Shown: positions 27,121 through 36,812, numbered from the stretch's first letter. The stretch is 64,000 bases of DNA from Rhodopseudomonas palustris HaA2 (GCF_000013365.1 NC_007778.1:3286001-3350000); one strand, 5' to 3'. Notes: a model not told the origin generated them from the letters alone. A program made the numbers and translations.

Positions 27121-28350
27121 ATGTACGAGCTGGTGCTGCTGACCCCCGACAATGTTGACTCGAAGCTCGCCGGGATGCCGCGCGTGGTGCGAATGGCGCT
27201 CGCCTTCGGTGCGCGGCTGCGCCGCGGCACGCTCGACGTCACCCTGCCCGATGGCCGCAGGTTCCGCATGGGCGGCGCCGAGCCGGGCCCCGCCGCCGAA
27301 ATGCGGCTGCACAATTACGCCTTCGCCTCGCGGCTGATCAACGGCGGCGACATCGGCATCGCCGAAGCCTATCTCAACGGCGATTGGGACACGCCGGACC
27401 TGACCCAGTTCCTGTATCTGTTCTGCGTCAATCACGAGCTGATCCAGGCGATGCTCGGCGACAATCCGATGATGCGCTTCGTCCAGGTGGTCCGGCACTG
27501 GTTCAACCGCAACACCAAGCGGCAGGCGCGGCGCAACATCTACGCGCATTACGACATCGGCAACGCGTTCTATTCGGCCTGGCTCGATCCGAGCATGACC
27601 TATTCCTCGGCGCTGTTCGAGGATCACACCCAGGACCTGACCGCGGCGCAGATCAACAAATATCAGCGGCTCGCCGAAGCGATCGACCTGCGGCCGGGCC
27701 AGACCGTGCTGGAGATCGGCTGCGGCTGGGGCGGTTTCGCCGAATACGCCGCGAAGAATTTCGACGCCCGCGTCGTCGGCCTCACCATCAGCAAGGAACA
27801 GCGCGACTTCGCCCAGGAGCGGATGCAGCGCGCCGGCCTCGCCGACAAGGTCGAAATCCGGCTGCAGGACTATCGCGACGAACGCGGCCAATACGACCGC
27901 ATCGCCTCGATCGAAATGATCGAGGCGGTCGGCGAGGAATTCTGGCCGCGCTATTTCTCACAATTGCGCGACCGGCTGATGCCCGGCGGGCTGGTCGGGA
28001 TTCAGGCGATCACGATTCAGGACCGCTTCTTCCAGGCCTATCGCCGCGAGGTCGACTTCATCCAGCGCTACGTGTTCCCCGGCGGGATGCTGCCCTCGCC
28101 CGGCGTGCTGAAATCGCTCGGCGACAGGTTCGGCGTCCCGGTCATTCGCGAGCGCATCTTCGGAGAAGATTATGCCAAGACGCTCGCGACCTGGAGAGAC
28201 AATTTCCGCGAGGCGTGGCCGACCCTGACGCCGCTCGGCTTCGACGACCGCTTCCGGCGGCTGTGGGAGTACTATCTCGCTTATTGCGAGGCCGGATTCC
28301 TGTCCGGCAATATCGACGTCCGGCAGGTGGTGTTCGCCAAGACCAACTGA
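27121..28350 (+). CDS. Cyclopropane-fatty-acid synthase family methyltransferase
   Basis: 409 residues; GGAAG lies five bases before the ATG. An N-terminal lipid-binding-like domain (about 1-130) precedes the SAM methyltransferase domain: YAHYDIGNAFYSAWLDPSMTY, motif I VLEIGCGWGGFAEYA (196-210), SIEMIEAVGEEFWP and FIQRYVFPGGMLPS. CFA enzymes methylate double bonds of phospholipid acyl chains using SAM. Whether this one makes a cyclopropane ring or a methylated intermediate (UfaM-like) cannot be decided from sequence; the FAD/DUF1365 partners favour a multi-step modification. Last gene of the three-gene operon. Confidence 0.9.
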   Translation: MYELVLLTPDNVDSKLAGMPRVVRMALAFGARLRRGTLDVTLPDGRRFRMGGAEPGPAAEMRLHNYAFASRLINGGDIGIAEAYLNGDWDTPDLTQFLYLFCVNHELIQAMLGDNPMMRFVQVVRHWFNRNTKRQARRNIYAHYDIGNAFYSAWLDPSMTYSSALFEDHTQDLTAAQINKYQRLAEAIDLRPGQTVLEIGCGWGGFAEYAAKNFDARVVGLTISKEQRDFAQERMQRAGLADKVEIRLQDYRDERGQYDRIASIEMIEAVGEEFWPRYFSQLRDRLMPGGLVGIQAITIQDRFFQAYRREVDFIQRYVFPGGMLPSPGVLKSLGDRFGVPVIRERIFGEDYAKTLATWRDNFREAWPTLTPLGFDDRFRRLWEYYLAYCEAGFLSGNIDVRQVVFAKTN

Positions 28351-28461
28351 GACCGCGCCCCCGCGACCGCATGCGCTGCACAATGAAGCAGCAGCGCTGC
28401 CTTGTGCCGTGCCGGCGCGTCACCTAGGTTGTGGTCCCGCAACCGCATCCCAGCTCCGGAT

Positions 28462-29502
28462 ATGATGATCATCAAGAACGACGTCGTCGACGCCATCGGC
28501 AACACGCCCCTGATCAAGTTGAAGCGCGCGTCGGAGGCGACCGGCTGCACCATTCTCGGCAAGGCCGAGTTTATGAATCCGGGCCAGTCGGTGAAGGACC
28601 GTGCGGCGCTGTTCATCATCAAGGATGCGATCGCGCGCGGCGCGCTGCGCCCCGGTGGGGTCGTGGTCGAGGGTACCGCGGGCAACACCGGCATCGGGCT
28701 GGCGCTGGTCGCCAACGCGCTCGGCTTCCGCACCGTGATCGTGATCCCGAACACGCAGAGCCAGGAAAAGAAGGACATGCTGCGGCTGTGCGGCGCCGAA
28801 CTGATCGAGGTGCCGGCGGTGCCCTACGCCAACCCCAACAACTACGTGAAACTGTCCGGCCGGCTCGCCGCGCAGCTTGCCGAGACCGAGCCGAACGGCG
28901 CGATCTGGGCCAATCAGTTCGACAACGTCGCCAACCGCCAGGCGCATATCGACACCACGGCGCCGGAGATCTGGAATCAGACCGACGGCAAGGTCGACGG
29001 CTTCGTCGCCGCGGTCGGCTCCGGCGGCACGCTGGCCGGCGTCTCGATCGGGCTCAAGCAGAACAACCCGAAGATCCGCGCCGTGCTCGCCGACCCGATG
29101 GGCTCGGCGCTTTACAATTACTACAAGAACGGCGCGCTGAAATCCGAAGGCTCATCGATCACCGAAGGCATCGGCCAGGGCCGCATCACCGCCAATCTCG
29201 ACGGCGCGGTGATCGATGACGCCTATCAGATCCCCGACGAGGAAGCGGTCGCGATCGTCTACGATCTGCTCGAGCACGAGGGCCTCTGCCTCGGCGGCAG
29301 CAGCGGCATCAACGTCGCCGGCGCGATCCGCCTCGCCAAGGATCTCGGCCCCGGCGCCACCATCGTCACCATTCTGTGCGACTATGGCAGCCGCTATCAG
29401 TCCAAACTGTTCAACCCGGACTTCATGCGCAGCAAGAACCTGCCGGTGCCGGAGTGGATGGAGACCAAGAGCACGATCGCCGTGCCGTTCGCGGCGGTGT
29501 GA
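28462..29502 (+). CDS. cysK: Cysteine synthase A
   Basis: 346 residues (ATG 28462; 28465 also possible). O-acetylserine sulfhydrylase makes cysteine from O-acetylserine and sulfide using PLP. The Schiff-base Lys is K45 in NPGQSVKDRAA, followed by the asparagine loop VEGTAGNTGIGLALVA and the phosphate-binding GSGGTLAGVS. The C-terminus (about 310-346, NPDFMRSKNLPVPEWMETKS) is longer than in E. coli CysK, as in the long alphaproteobacterial form. Monocistronic by layout, 111 bases after the CFA-type gene. Confidence 0.95.
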   Translation: MMIIKNDVVDAIGNTPLIKLKRASEATGCTILGKAEFMNPGQSVKDRAALFIIKDAIARGALRPGGVVVEGTAGNTGIGLALVANALGFRTVIVIPNTQSQEKKDMLRLCGAELIEVPAVPYANPNNYVKLSGRLAAQLAETEPNGAIWANQFDNVANRQAHIDTTAPEIWNQTDGKVDGFVAAVGSGGTLAGVSIGLKQNNPKIRAVLADPMGSALYNYYKNGALKSEGSSITEGIGQGRITANLDGAVIDDAYQIPDEEAVAIVYDLLEHEGLCLGGSSGINVAGAIRLAKDLGPGATIVTILCDYGSRYQSKLFNPDFMRSKNLPVPEWMETKSTIAVPFAAV

Positions 29503-29652
29503 GCAGGCAGCGAAGCGCCGAGACCATAGCCTCGATGAAGCGAAGCGCAATCGAGGACCGCGTGCACGCTCGATGAACTCTCCGGCGTGATGTCGTAAAT
29601 CCCTCTCGTTCGGGGATCATGGGTTGAAGTAGCAAAAAGCTTCGCAAGCCTC

Positions 29653-29680
29653 TTGACTACATTCCTAATAGGCTTATAGT
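29653..29680 (+). promoter_or_regulatory. Candidate sigma-70-type promoter
   Basis: TTGACT (29653-29658), a 16-base spacer, then TATAGT (29675-29680). It lies in a local AT-rich patch 150 bases after cysK and points into a stretch with no protein gene until 30311. Confidence 0.5.
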
Positions 29681-29689
29681 CCGCTCGTC

Positions 29690-30180
29690 CTGTCCGTGAG
29701 GGGCGCTTCGCGAGGCGTCGTACAAGCGGGACAGATCGGACGGGCCGGGTCACCGGCCCCGATGATAGTTCGATCAAGCCGGCATGGCGCCGGTGGAGTC
29801 GAACGGACGCGGCGTCCTGCGCGTTGCGGCTCGCACCCGCACGTCCGGGAGGCTTCGGGGACCCGTCCGGGCCTACTACGAGGCTCTGCGACTTGTTAGT
29901 TCGCTGCACGGGGGCAGGCGAAGGCGGCGTAATCCGCCGGACCGTGGGGTTTCACTACCCTTGCCTGTCGACGGAAGCACGGGCCCGAAGACAGAAAGCG
30001 CCGCGGTGGGCGCGCCGGAAGGCGTTGCGCGATGACTTCGCAAGTCATCGCGAGAACCACCACCAAACCGCGCCGACCGGCGCGCCCCCACCCCTCGCTG
30101 TGACAGCGACGGGTGCAAACCTCGGACGCTCCGGCGCCGCGAGAGCACATCGCCGTGGCTGTTTGACAGATTGACGCTTG
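29690..30180 (+). other. Gene-free, hairpin-rich block; candidate structured RNA or degenerate repeat
   Basis: No credible protein gene on either strand. Inverted repeats include GGGCCGG-GTCA-CCGGCCC at about 29741-29758 and GATGACTT-CG-CAAGTCATC at about 30030-30048, with CCGGC-ATGGC-GCCGG and GGCGG-CGTAAT-CCGCC in between. A promoter-like sequence precedes it. The opening segment GTGAGGGGCGCTTCGCGA resembles, from memory, the start of a dispersed non-coding element of Bradyrhizobium genomes. It could be a transcribed RNA, a decayed repeat, or the 5' leader of the small gene at 30311. Confidence 0.4.
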
Positions 30181-30310
30181 GGATCGCCCGCAACCGACGC
30201 ATTGTCGCGATCCGGTTAACCGGGCGGCAACCGCACTCGTAGCGCCGGCGGCGTCATCAACCCGACCTTCACGCCTGACGGCGCTTCCTACGGCGAACAA
30301 GGAGCGCGTC

Positions 30311-30589
30311 ATGCCCGTCTTCAGATACTTCGTCACCGTCGGGCCGGCCTTGCTGGCACTGCTGATCGTCATCGATGCCGTGTACGGGGAGGGACCGCCG
30401 CGGTTCAACGACGCCATCTTCAGCAGCGCCATCTATGCGCCTCGCGTGGCGGCCGCCGACGCGCGACGCGAGCGCAGCTTCGCCGACGACGTCACGCCGG
30501 CCGATCGCGTCAGGCAGGTGTTCGGACAATTCTCGGCGAGCGACGGCAAACGTCTGAAGCGCGCCTCGGCGGCATCCCGCGCGATCTGA
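30311..30589 (+). CDS. Small membrane-anchored protein, unknown
   Basis: 92 residues with AAGGAG six bases before the ATG. One hydrophobic N-terminal segment (FVTVGPALLALLIVIDAVYG) acts as signal or anchor; the rest is hydrophilic, with a basic Arg/Lys-rich end (KRLKRASAASRAI). No family recognised. It converges with aapP, 27 bases between stops. Confidence 0.6.
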   Translation: MPVFRYFVTVGPALLALLIVIDAVYGEGPPRFNDAIFSSAIYAPRVAAADARRERSFADDVTPADRVRQVFGQFSASDGKRLKRASAASRAI

Positions 30590-30616
30590 CGCGCCGGCGC
30601 CTCGGACCCTTCGACG

Positions 30617-31357
30617 TCAGCGCAGGATCTGGCTCAAGAACAATTTGGTCCGCGCGTGCTGCGGATGCGCGAAGAACTCCTCGGGCTCGTTGGCCTCGAT
30701 GATCTGGCCCGCATCCATGAACACCACGCGATTCGCGACTTCGCGGGCGAAGCCCATCTCGTGGGTGACGACCAGCATGGTCATGCCCTCGTCGGCGAGG
30801 TCGACCATGGTGTCGAGCACTTCCTTGACCATTTCGGGATCGAGCGCCGAGGTCGGCTCGTCGAACAGCATCACCTTCGGGTTCATCGACAGCGCCCGCG
30901 CTATCGCCACGCGCTGCTGCTGACCGCCGGAAATCTGGCCCGGATATTTGCCGGCCTTGTCGGGAATCCGCACCCGCTCGAGATATTTCATCGCGGTCGC
31001 CTCGGCGTCCTTCTTCGGGACGTTGCGGACCCAGATCGGCGCCAGCGTGCAGTTCTCCAGCACGGTGAGATGCGGAAACAGGTTGAAGCTCTGGAACACC
31101 ATGCCGACTTCGCGGCGGACGGCGTCGACATGCTTCAGGCTCGGGCCGAGGTCGATGCCGTCGACCACGATCTCGCCTTCCTGAAATTCCTCGAGCGCGT
31201 TGATGCAGCGGATCAGCGTCGACTTGCCGGAGCCCGACGGGCCGCAGATCACAATGCGCTCGCCGCGACGGACATCGAGATTGATGTCGCGCAGCACGTG
31301 GAAATCGCCGTACCATTTGTTCAGCGCCGCGATCGAGACGATCGGTTTCTCCGCCAT
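30617..31357 (-). CDS. aapP: General L-amino-acid ABC transporter, ATPase AapP
   Basis: 246 residues from the ATG at 31357. Walker [10 protein letters not shown] (39-47), Q-loop [11 protein letters not shown], signature SGGQQQR (143-149), Walker B MLFDEP and the switch His in VVTHEM are all intact. It energises uptake of a broad range of L-amino acids with AapQ, AapM and AapJ encoded immediately upstream. It is the last gene of the operon, with a 16-base gap after aapM. Confidence 0.95.
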   Translation of the reverse strand: MAEKPIVSIAALNKWYGDFHVLRDINLDVRRGERIVICGPSGSGKSTLIRCINALEEFQEGEIVVDGIDLGPSLKHVDAVRREVGMVFQSFNLFPHLTVLENCTLAPIWVRNVPKKDAEATAMKYLERVRIPDKAGKYPGQISGGQQQRVAIARALSMNPKVMLFDEPTSALDPEMVKEVLDTMVDLADEGMTMLVVTHEMGFAREVANRVVFMDAGQIIEANEPEEFFAHPQHARTKLFLSQILR

Positions 31358-31373
31358 CAACGAGAGTCCTCTG

Positions 31374-32879
31374 TCAGGTGCGCCGGTGGGCATTGAGCCG
31401 ATGTTCGACGAACAACGAATAGCGCGACATGCCGAAGCAGAACACGAAGTAGATCAGCCCGGTGAAGGCGAAGCCGGTGAACAGCGTGGTCGGCGTCGAC
31501 CAGGTCGGATCGGCGAAGGCGGCGCGGAGCTGGCCCAGGAGATCGAACAGCGCCACGATCGACACCAGCGAGGTGTCCTTGAACAGCGCGATGAAGCTGT
31601 TGACGAGGCCCGGGATGACGTGGCGCAGCGCCTGCGGCAGCACGATCAGACCCGTGGTCTTGGCATAGGACAGCCCGAGCGCGCTGGCGGCTTCGGCCTG
31701 GCCGCGCGGAATCGCGTTGAGCCCGCCGCGCACCACTTCGGCGTTGTAGGCGCCGGCGAACAGCGCGACGCCGATCAGCACCCGCATCAGCCCGTCGATG
31801 GTGAAGTTGCCGGGCAGGAACAGCGGCAGCATATAGGTCGCGAAGAACAGCACGGTGATCAGCGGCACGCCGCGCCAGAACTCGATGAAGCCGACCGAGA
31901 ACAGCCGGATCAGCGGAATCGTCGAGCGCCGGCCGAGCGCCAGCGCGATGCCGATCGGCATCGAGGCGACGATGCCGGTGACCGAGACGACCAGCGTCAC
32001 CAGCAATCCGCCCCATTGCCGCGTGCCGACGATCGGCAAGCCGCCGCGATCGAGCCGCAGCCAAGCAATCACCACGGCGATGCCGATGAAGGTCGCGAGC
32101 GTCATTAGCAGCGGTCGTCCGCCGTTGCGCAGCCCGGTCAGAACGGCGACCAGCGCGGTGACGATCAGCGCCGTCAGGCCGAGATCGATCCACACCGGCT
32201 GGCCGGAGGCCGCGATCCAGTCGCGCAGCCAGACCAGCGGCGCGATCAGCCAGCTCAGCGCGGTGGCGATCCACAGCACCGGCTTGCCGATGCCGACCGC
32301 GAGCGCGCCGCCGCGCGCGAGCTCGCTGCCCGCTTCGCCGAGACTGCCGACCAGGCCGGACAGCAGGTCCGCGGTCCAGCTCACCATGAAGCCCTGCAGC
32401 CCGCCGCCATGCAGCAGAAAGAACGCAAGCACCGGGAAAGCGACGAAGAACAATCCGGCATTCAACGTCTTCGCCGGCGCGCGCGGGATCAAGAGCGGCA
32501 GCAGCAGCAAGGCGGCGAGCGCGAAGGTCAGGTCGACGCGCCAGCGCTCCGGCTGCGGATAGAAGCCGTAGACGAATTGCGAAGCCTTCGCCTGCACGAA
32601 CGGCCAGCACGCGCCGACGTCGCGATGCAGCGTTTCGGCCAGGCAATCGGTGCGGTTGCTGCCGGTCCAGACCGCGTCCACCAGCAGAAATTTCACCGTC
32701 GGCACCACGGTGAAGTACATCAGCAGCGCGCCGACGATGGTCAGCAGGATGTTGGTGGGCGAATTGAACAGCCGCCCCCGCATCACGCCGATGAAGCCGG
32801 TGGTCTTCACCGGCGCGGCGCGCTCGGGCACCAGCTCGGCGCGCACGAAGGCCGGCGTGATCGAACCGAGTTCGCTCAT
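31374..32879 (-). CDS. aapM: General L-amino-acid ABC transporter, permease AapM with extra membrane insert
   Basis: 501 residues, against about 385 in Rhizobium AapM. Residues 1-160 (first membrane segment, the AapM-specific loop with WTGSNRTDC and ACWPFVQAK) and 281-501 (HisM/GlnP permease core with the EAA loop [15 protein letters not shown]) match the family. Between them, about residues 160-280 form an extra hydrophobic block with about three membrane segments ([52 protein letters not shown]). The block is in frame, without a stop, and similar in base composition. Its ATG overlaps the aapQ stop by 4 bases (ATGA). Confidence 0.93.
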   Translation of the reverse strand: MSELGSITPAFVRAELVPERAAPVKTTGFIGVMRGRLFNSPTNILLTIVGALLMYFTVVPTVKFLLVDAVWTGSNRTDCLAETLHRDVGACWPFVQAKASQFVYGFYPQPERWRVDLTFALAALLLLPLLIPRAPAKTLNAGLFFVAFPVLAFFLLHGGGLQGFMVSWTADLLSGLVGSLGEAGSELARGGALAVGIGKPVLWIATALSWLIAPLVWLRDWIAASGQPVWIDLGLTALIVTALVAVLTGLRNGGRPLLMTLATFIGIAVVIAWLRLDRGGLPIVGTRQWGGLLVTLVVSVTGIVASMPIGIALALGRRSTIPLIRLFSVGFIEFWRGVPLITVLFFATYMLPLFLPGNFTIDGLMRVLIGVALFAGAYNAEVVRGGLNAIPRGQAEAASALGLSYAKTTGLIVLPQALRHVIPGLVNSFIALFKDTSLVSIVALFDLLGQLRAAFADPTWSTPTTLFTGFAFTGLIYFVFCFGMSRYSLFVEHRLNAHRRT

Positions 32880-34081
32880 GCGCCCATGCTCCGGTTGATC
32901 CGCCAACTGTACAGGCTCATCAGCGCGCTGGTGATCAGCGAGATCAGCAGATACACGCCCATGGTGATCGCGATCACCTCGATCGCCTGCCCGGTCTGGC
33001 TCAGCGTGGTGCCGGCGAACACCGAGAACAGATCGGGATAGCCGATCGCCACCGCCAGCGACGAATTCTTGGTCAGGTTGAGATATTGGTTGGTCAGTGG
33101 CGGCAGGATCACCCGCATCGCCTGCGGGATCACGACGAGCCGCAACGTCGCACCGCGCGACAGGCCGAGCGACGCGCCGGCTTCCATCTGGCCCTTGTGC
33201 ACCGACAGGATGCCGGCGCGGACGATCTCGGCGATGAACCCCGCCGTGTAGGTCGCGAGCGCCAGCGTCAGCGCCACGAACTCCGGCGCGATCCGCGCGC
33301 CGCCGGCGAAATTGAAACCTTTCAGCGCCGGGATTTCAAAGCCGAACGGCCGGCCGAAGATCAGCACCGCGATCAGCGGCAGGCCGATCAGCAGGCCGAC
33401 GCTCCACGGCCAGACCTTCATCGGCTTGCCGGTGTCGAACAATCGCCGCCGCGCATAGATCGGCAGCACGATCGCCGCGATCACGGCGATCAGCAGCGCC
33501 ACGAGAAAACCGTCGAGCCCGGCTTCGCCGACCGGACGCGGCACGACGATGCCGCGGTTCGACAGAAAGAAGCTGTCGAACACCGACACACTCTGGCGCG
33601 GGCCCGGCAGCGCGCCGAGCACGGCGAGATACCAGAACAGGATCTGGAACAGCAGCGGCAGGTTGCGGATCAGCTCGACATAACCGCCGGCGATCCGCGC
33701 GATCAGCCAGTTCGGCGACAGCCGGCCGAGTGCCACGAGAAAGCCGAGCAGCGTCGCGAAGAAGATGCCGATCACCGACACCACCAGCGTATTGACGAGG
33801 CCGACCAGAAAAACCCGGGTGTAGCTGTCCGACTCCGCATACGGGATCAGCGTCTGGCTGACGCCGAAGCCGGCGGTCTGCGACATGAAGCCGAAGCCGG
33901 ACGCGATCCGCTGATTGGTGAGGTTGTCGCGCGCATTGTCGACGATCGCGTAGCCGATCCAGCACAGCACCGCGACGAACAGCAGCTGCGCGATCAGCCC
34001 CTTCCAGCCGGATCGACCGCCGAGCGCCCGGCGCAATCTCGCGCCGAATTGCGACGGCGGTGGTCGGGCGTCGATCGCCAC
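32876..34081 (-). CDS. aapQ: General L-amino-acid ABC transporter, permease AapQ
   Basis: 401 residues. A first membrane segment at about 32-48 is followed by the AapQ-type periplasmic loop (SGFGFMSQTAGFGVSQTLIPY), the permease core with TRVFLVGLVNTLVVSVIG, and the EAA loop KGQMEAGASLGLSRG that contacts the ATPase. PQAMRVILPPLTNQYLNLTKNSSLA is the standard HisMQ-family end. It forms the membrane channel with AapM. It follows aapJ by 16 bases. Confidence 0.95.
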   Translation of the reverse strand: MAIDARPPPSQFGARLRRALGGRSGWKGLIAQLLFVAVLCWIGYAIVDNARDNLTNQRIASGFGFMSQTAGFGVSQTLIPYAESDSYTRVFLVGLVNTLVVSVIGIFFATLLGFLVALGRLSPNWLIARIAGGYVELIRNLPLLFQILFWYLAVLGALPGPRQSVSVFDSFFLSNRGIVVPRPVGEAGLDGFLVALLIAVIAAIVLPIYARRRLFDTGKPMKVWPWSVGLLIGLPLIAVLIFGRPFGFEIPALKGFNFAGGARIAPEFVALTLALATYTAGFIAEIVRAGILSVHKGQMEAGASLGLSRGATLRLVVIPQAMRVILPPLTNQYLNLTKNSSLAVAIGYPDLFSVFAGTTLSQTGQAIEVIAITMGVYLLISLITSALMSLYSWRINRSMGA

Positions 34082-34097
34082 GGCCGTGATCCGCGCG

Positions 34098-35111
34098 TCA
34101 GCGGATCGGCGGCGCGTACATGATGCCGCCCTTGTTCCAGGGCTTGTTCAGGCCGCGGGCGATTTCGAGCTTGGAGCCGGCGCCGACGTTGCGCTCGAAC
34201 GATTCGCCGTAATTGCCGGTCGCCTTGATGATCCGCGCGACCCAGTCCTTGGTCAGGCCGAGCTGCTCGCCGAGATTGCCGTCGGTGCCGAACACGCGCC
34301 GCAGTTCCGGCTTGTCGGACTTGGCCATCTCGGCGACGTTGCTCTGGGTGACGCCGAGTTCCTCGGCATTGATCATCGCGAACAGCGTCCACTTGACCAC
34401 GTCGAACCACTGGTCGTCGCCGTGCCGGACCAGCGGACCGAGCGGCTCCTTGGAGATCACTTCCGGCAGCACGACGTGGTCGGCCGGCGTCGCCAGCTTC
34501 AGCCGCTGCGCGTAGAGCTGGGACACGTCCGAGGTGAACACGTCGCAGCGGCCGGACTCATAGGCCTTGATCGCCTCGTCGGCGTTGGCGAAAGCGATCA
34601 CCTCGTACTTCATGTTGTTGCCCTTGAAGTAGTCGGCGACGTTCTGCTCGTTGGTGGTGCCGGTCTGCACGCAGACCGAGGCGCTGTTGAGCTCGAGCGC
34701 GGAATTGACCTTGAGCGCCTTCTTCACCAGGAAGCCCTGCCCGTCGTAATAGCTGACGCCGGCGAAGTTGACGCCGAGCGAGGTGTCGCGCGACAGCGTC
34801 CAGGTGGTGTTGCGCGACAGCACGTCGATCTCGCCGGATTGCAGCGCGGTGAAGCGGTCCTTGGCCGACAGCGGCACGAATTTCACCTTGCTCGGGTCGT
34901 CGAAGATCGCCGCCGCGATGCCGCGGCAGACGTCGACGTCGAGGCCGGTCCAGTTGCCCTTGTCGTCGGGCGCCGAGAATCCCGGAAGCCCCTGGCTGAC
35001 GCCGCAGGACAGAATGCCGCGGTCCTTGACCGTCTTCAGCGTCTGCGCGCCCGCGCTCTGGGCCGCGAAGCAGGCGACGACGGCGGCGGCGACGAGGGAT
35101 ACGCGTTTCAT
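34098..35111 (-). CDS. aapJ: General L-amino-acid ABC transporter, binding protein AapJ
   Basis: 337 residues from the ATG at 35111 (GAAAGG upstream). A signal peptide (VSLVAAAVVACFAAQSAGA-Q, cleavage near 22) precedes the family 3 solute-binding fold: GILSCGVSQGLPGFSAPDDKG, WTGLDVDVCRGIAAAIF, RNTTWTLSRDTSLGVNFAGV and VCVQTGTTNEQNVADYF. It captures amino acids in the periplasm. First gene of the operon; the 330-base gap to metC holds divergent promoters. Confidence 0.95.
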   Translation of the reverse strand: MKRVSLVAAAVVACFAAQSAGAQTLKTVKDRGILSCGVSQGLPGFSAPDDKGNWTGLDVDVCRGIAAAIFDDPSKVKFVPLSAKDRFTALQSGEIDVLSRNTTWTLSRDTSLGVNFAGVSYYDGQGFLVKKALKVNSALELNSASVCVQTGTTNEQNVADYFKGNNMKYEVIAFANADEAIKAYESGRCDVFTSDVSQLYAQRLKLATPADHVVLPEVISKEPLGPLVRHGDDQWFDVVKWTLFAMINAEELGVTQSNVAEMAKSDKPELRRVFGTDGNLGEQLGLTKDWVARIIKATGNYGESFERNVGAGSKLEIARGLNKPWNKGGIMYAPPIR

Positions 35112-35338
35112 CGAAAAACCTTTCAAGGAATGAGTTGCGGCGTCTGGCCGGCATCGCGGTGTTGCGTGGTTGCGGCAAGCGCAGCAGGAGCAGCCGGTGG
35201 ATCCGCGCATCTTGCCCGCATGGCCGTCGCTGTGGCTCCGTGAGGGATGACCCCGGGTCGACATCTGCGCGAGTCCCTCCGCACGGCGTCCAGACAGCTT
35301 GTTGCATCACAGAACGAGTTGGACGCCGGGTCAAGGGG

Positions 35339-35369
35339 TTGACGGCCGTCTTCCCAAGCCTGCTATTAG
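35339..35369 (+). promoter_or_regulatory. Candidate promoter for metC
   Basis: TTGACG (35339-35344) and TATTAG (35364-35369) with a 19-base spacer (18 if CTATTA is taken), 72 bases before the metC ATG. The spacing is slightly long, so this is tentative. I looked for a SAM-II-type riboswitch in this leader and saw none. Confidence 0.35.
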
Positions 35370-35441
35370 GCAGATCGTTTCGGCAGCCGCCCGGCGCTCG
35401 TTGCGCGATCACCATGGCGGTTAATTCATCAGCGAGCCAGT

Positions 35442-36638
35442 ATGAACTCTTCCGATCACGGCGACCCGGCATCGCCGCTCAGCCCGCAGACCCGGCTGGT
35501 CACCTCCGGCCGCGACACCAAGGCGCAGAAGGGCTTCGTCAATCCCCCGGTGGTGCGCGGCTCGACGGTATTGTACCCGACGGCCGAAGACCTGCACGCG
35601 CACCGCGGCGAGTATTCGTATGGACGCCACGGCACGCCGACCACGAGGGCGCTGCAGCAGGCGCTGATGGCGCTGGAAGGCCCGCAATGCGCCGGCGTCG
35701 GCCTGGCGCCGTCCGGCGTCTCGGCGATCTCGACCGCCCTGCTGGCGGTGCTGAAAGCCGGCGATCATGTCCTGGTGTGTGACAACGCCTATCGCCCGAC
35801 CCGGCTGTTCTGCGACCAGATGCTGAAGCGCTACGGCATCGAGACCAGCTATTTCGATCCCTTGATCGGGGCCGGAATCGCCGCGCACCTCAAGCCCAAT
35901 ACGGCCGTGGTGATGGTCGAGGCGCCCGGCTCGCAGTCCTTCGAAATGCCCGACATTCCGGCGATCGCCGAGGTCGCGCATGCGCATGGCGCGCTGGTGA
36001 TCGACGACAACACCTGGGCGACGCCGCTGTATCACCGCTCGCTCGATCAGGGCGTCGACATCTCGATCCAGGCCGGCACCAAATATATCGGCGGCCATTC
36101 CGACATCATGTTCGGCACCATCGCAGCCAACAAAAGGGCGTGGCCGCAGGTGGCCGAGGGGATTCGCCAGCTCGGCGTCTGCGCCGGGCCGGACGACGTG
36201 TTCCTGGCGCTGCGCGGCCTGCGCACGCTGGCGGTGCGGCTGGCGCAGCATCAGCAATCCGGGCTGGAGATGGCGCGCTGGCTCGGCGAGCGCCCCGAGG
36301 TGCAGCGCGTGCTGCACCCGGCGCTGGAAAGCGACCCGGGACACGCGATCTGGAAGCGCGATTTCACCGGCGCGTCCGGCCTGTTCTCGATCGTGCTGCA
36401 GCCCGCGCCGCAGAAGGCCGTCGATGCGCTGCTCGACACCGTGAAGCTGTTCGGCATGGGCTATTCCTGGGGAGGATTCGAGAGTTTGGCGATCCCGTTC
36501 GACTGCACGACGTATCGCAGCGCGACGCAATGGAACCCCGGTGGACCGGCGCTGCGGCTGCATATCGGGCTCGAGAGCACCGACGATCTCAAGGCCGATC
36601 TGGAACGCGGCTTCGCGGCGTTCAACGCGGCGCGCTGA
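35442..36638 (+). CDS. metC: Cystathionine beta-lyase
   Basis: 398 residues. A PLP enzyme of the Cys/Met metabolism family, here the MetC branch that splits cystathionine into homocysteine, pyruvate and ammonia. The PLP Lys is K214 in QAGTKYIGGHSD. Other family features are YGRHGTPTTRALQQALMALEG, LAPSGVSAISTAL and DDNTWATPLY, and GYSWGGFESLAIP near the C-terminus is typical of MetC. The first 15 residues are unconserved; the ATG at 35442 is the natural start. Cystathionine gamma-lyase activity cannot be excluded. Confidence 0.92.
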   Translation: MNSSDHGDPASPLSPQTRLVTSGRDTKAQKGFVNPPVVRGSTVLYPTAEDLHAHRGEYSYGRHGTPTTRALQQALMALEGPQCAGVGLAPSGVSAISTALLAVLKAGDHVLVCDNAYRPTRLFCDQMLKRYGIETSYFDPLIGAGIAAHLKPNTAVVMVEAPGSQSFEMPDIPAIAEVAHAHGALVIDDNTWATPLYHRSLDQGVDISIQAGTKYIGGHSDIMFGTIAANKRAWPQVAEGIRQLGVCAGPDDVFLALRGLRTLAVRLAQHQQSGLEMARWLGERPEVQRVLHPALESDPGHAIWKRDFTGASGLFSIVLQPAPQKAVDALLDTVKLFGMGYSWGGFESLAIPFDCTTYRSATQWNPGGPALRLHIGLESTDDLKADLERGFAAFNAAR

Positions 36639-36668
36639 GCGCGCGCTATTTGATTTGATACCCGGAAG

Positions 36669-36792
36669 CGTCATCCTGAGGTGCCCATCGAACCGCGCAT
36701 CAAGCGCGGTGCGATGGGCCTCGAAGGATGAGCCACAGGCACGCGACGCAGTCATCCTTCGAGGCTCGCTGCGCTCGCACCTCAGGATGACG
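36669..36792. repeat. Dispersed palindromic intergenic element (family 2, copy b)
   Basis: Starts CGTCATCCTGAGGTGC and ends GCACCTCAGGATGACG: the terminal 16 bases form a perfect inverted repeat. Inner arms are GCCTCGAAGGATGAG and CATCCTTCGAGGC, and a third hairpin GCGC-ATCAA-GCGC lies within. Same family as 5185-5301. It separates the convergent metC and LAB_N genes. Confidence 0.85.
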
Positions 36793-36812
36793 GTCAGGCA
36801 AACAGGTCGATA

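Noticed and set aside
35112..35441. SAM riboswitch upstream of metC
   Set aside because: The leader lacks the conserved core of SAM-II and shows no SAM-I architecture. Only a tentative promoter is supported.
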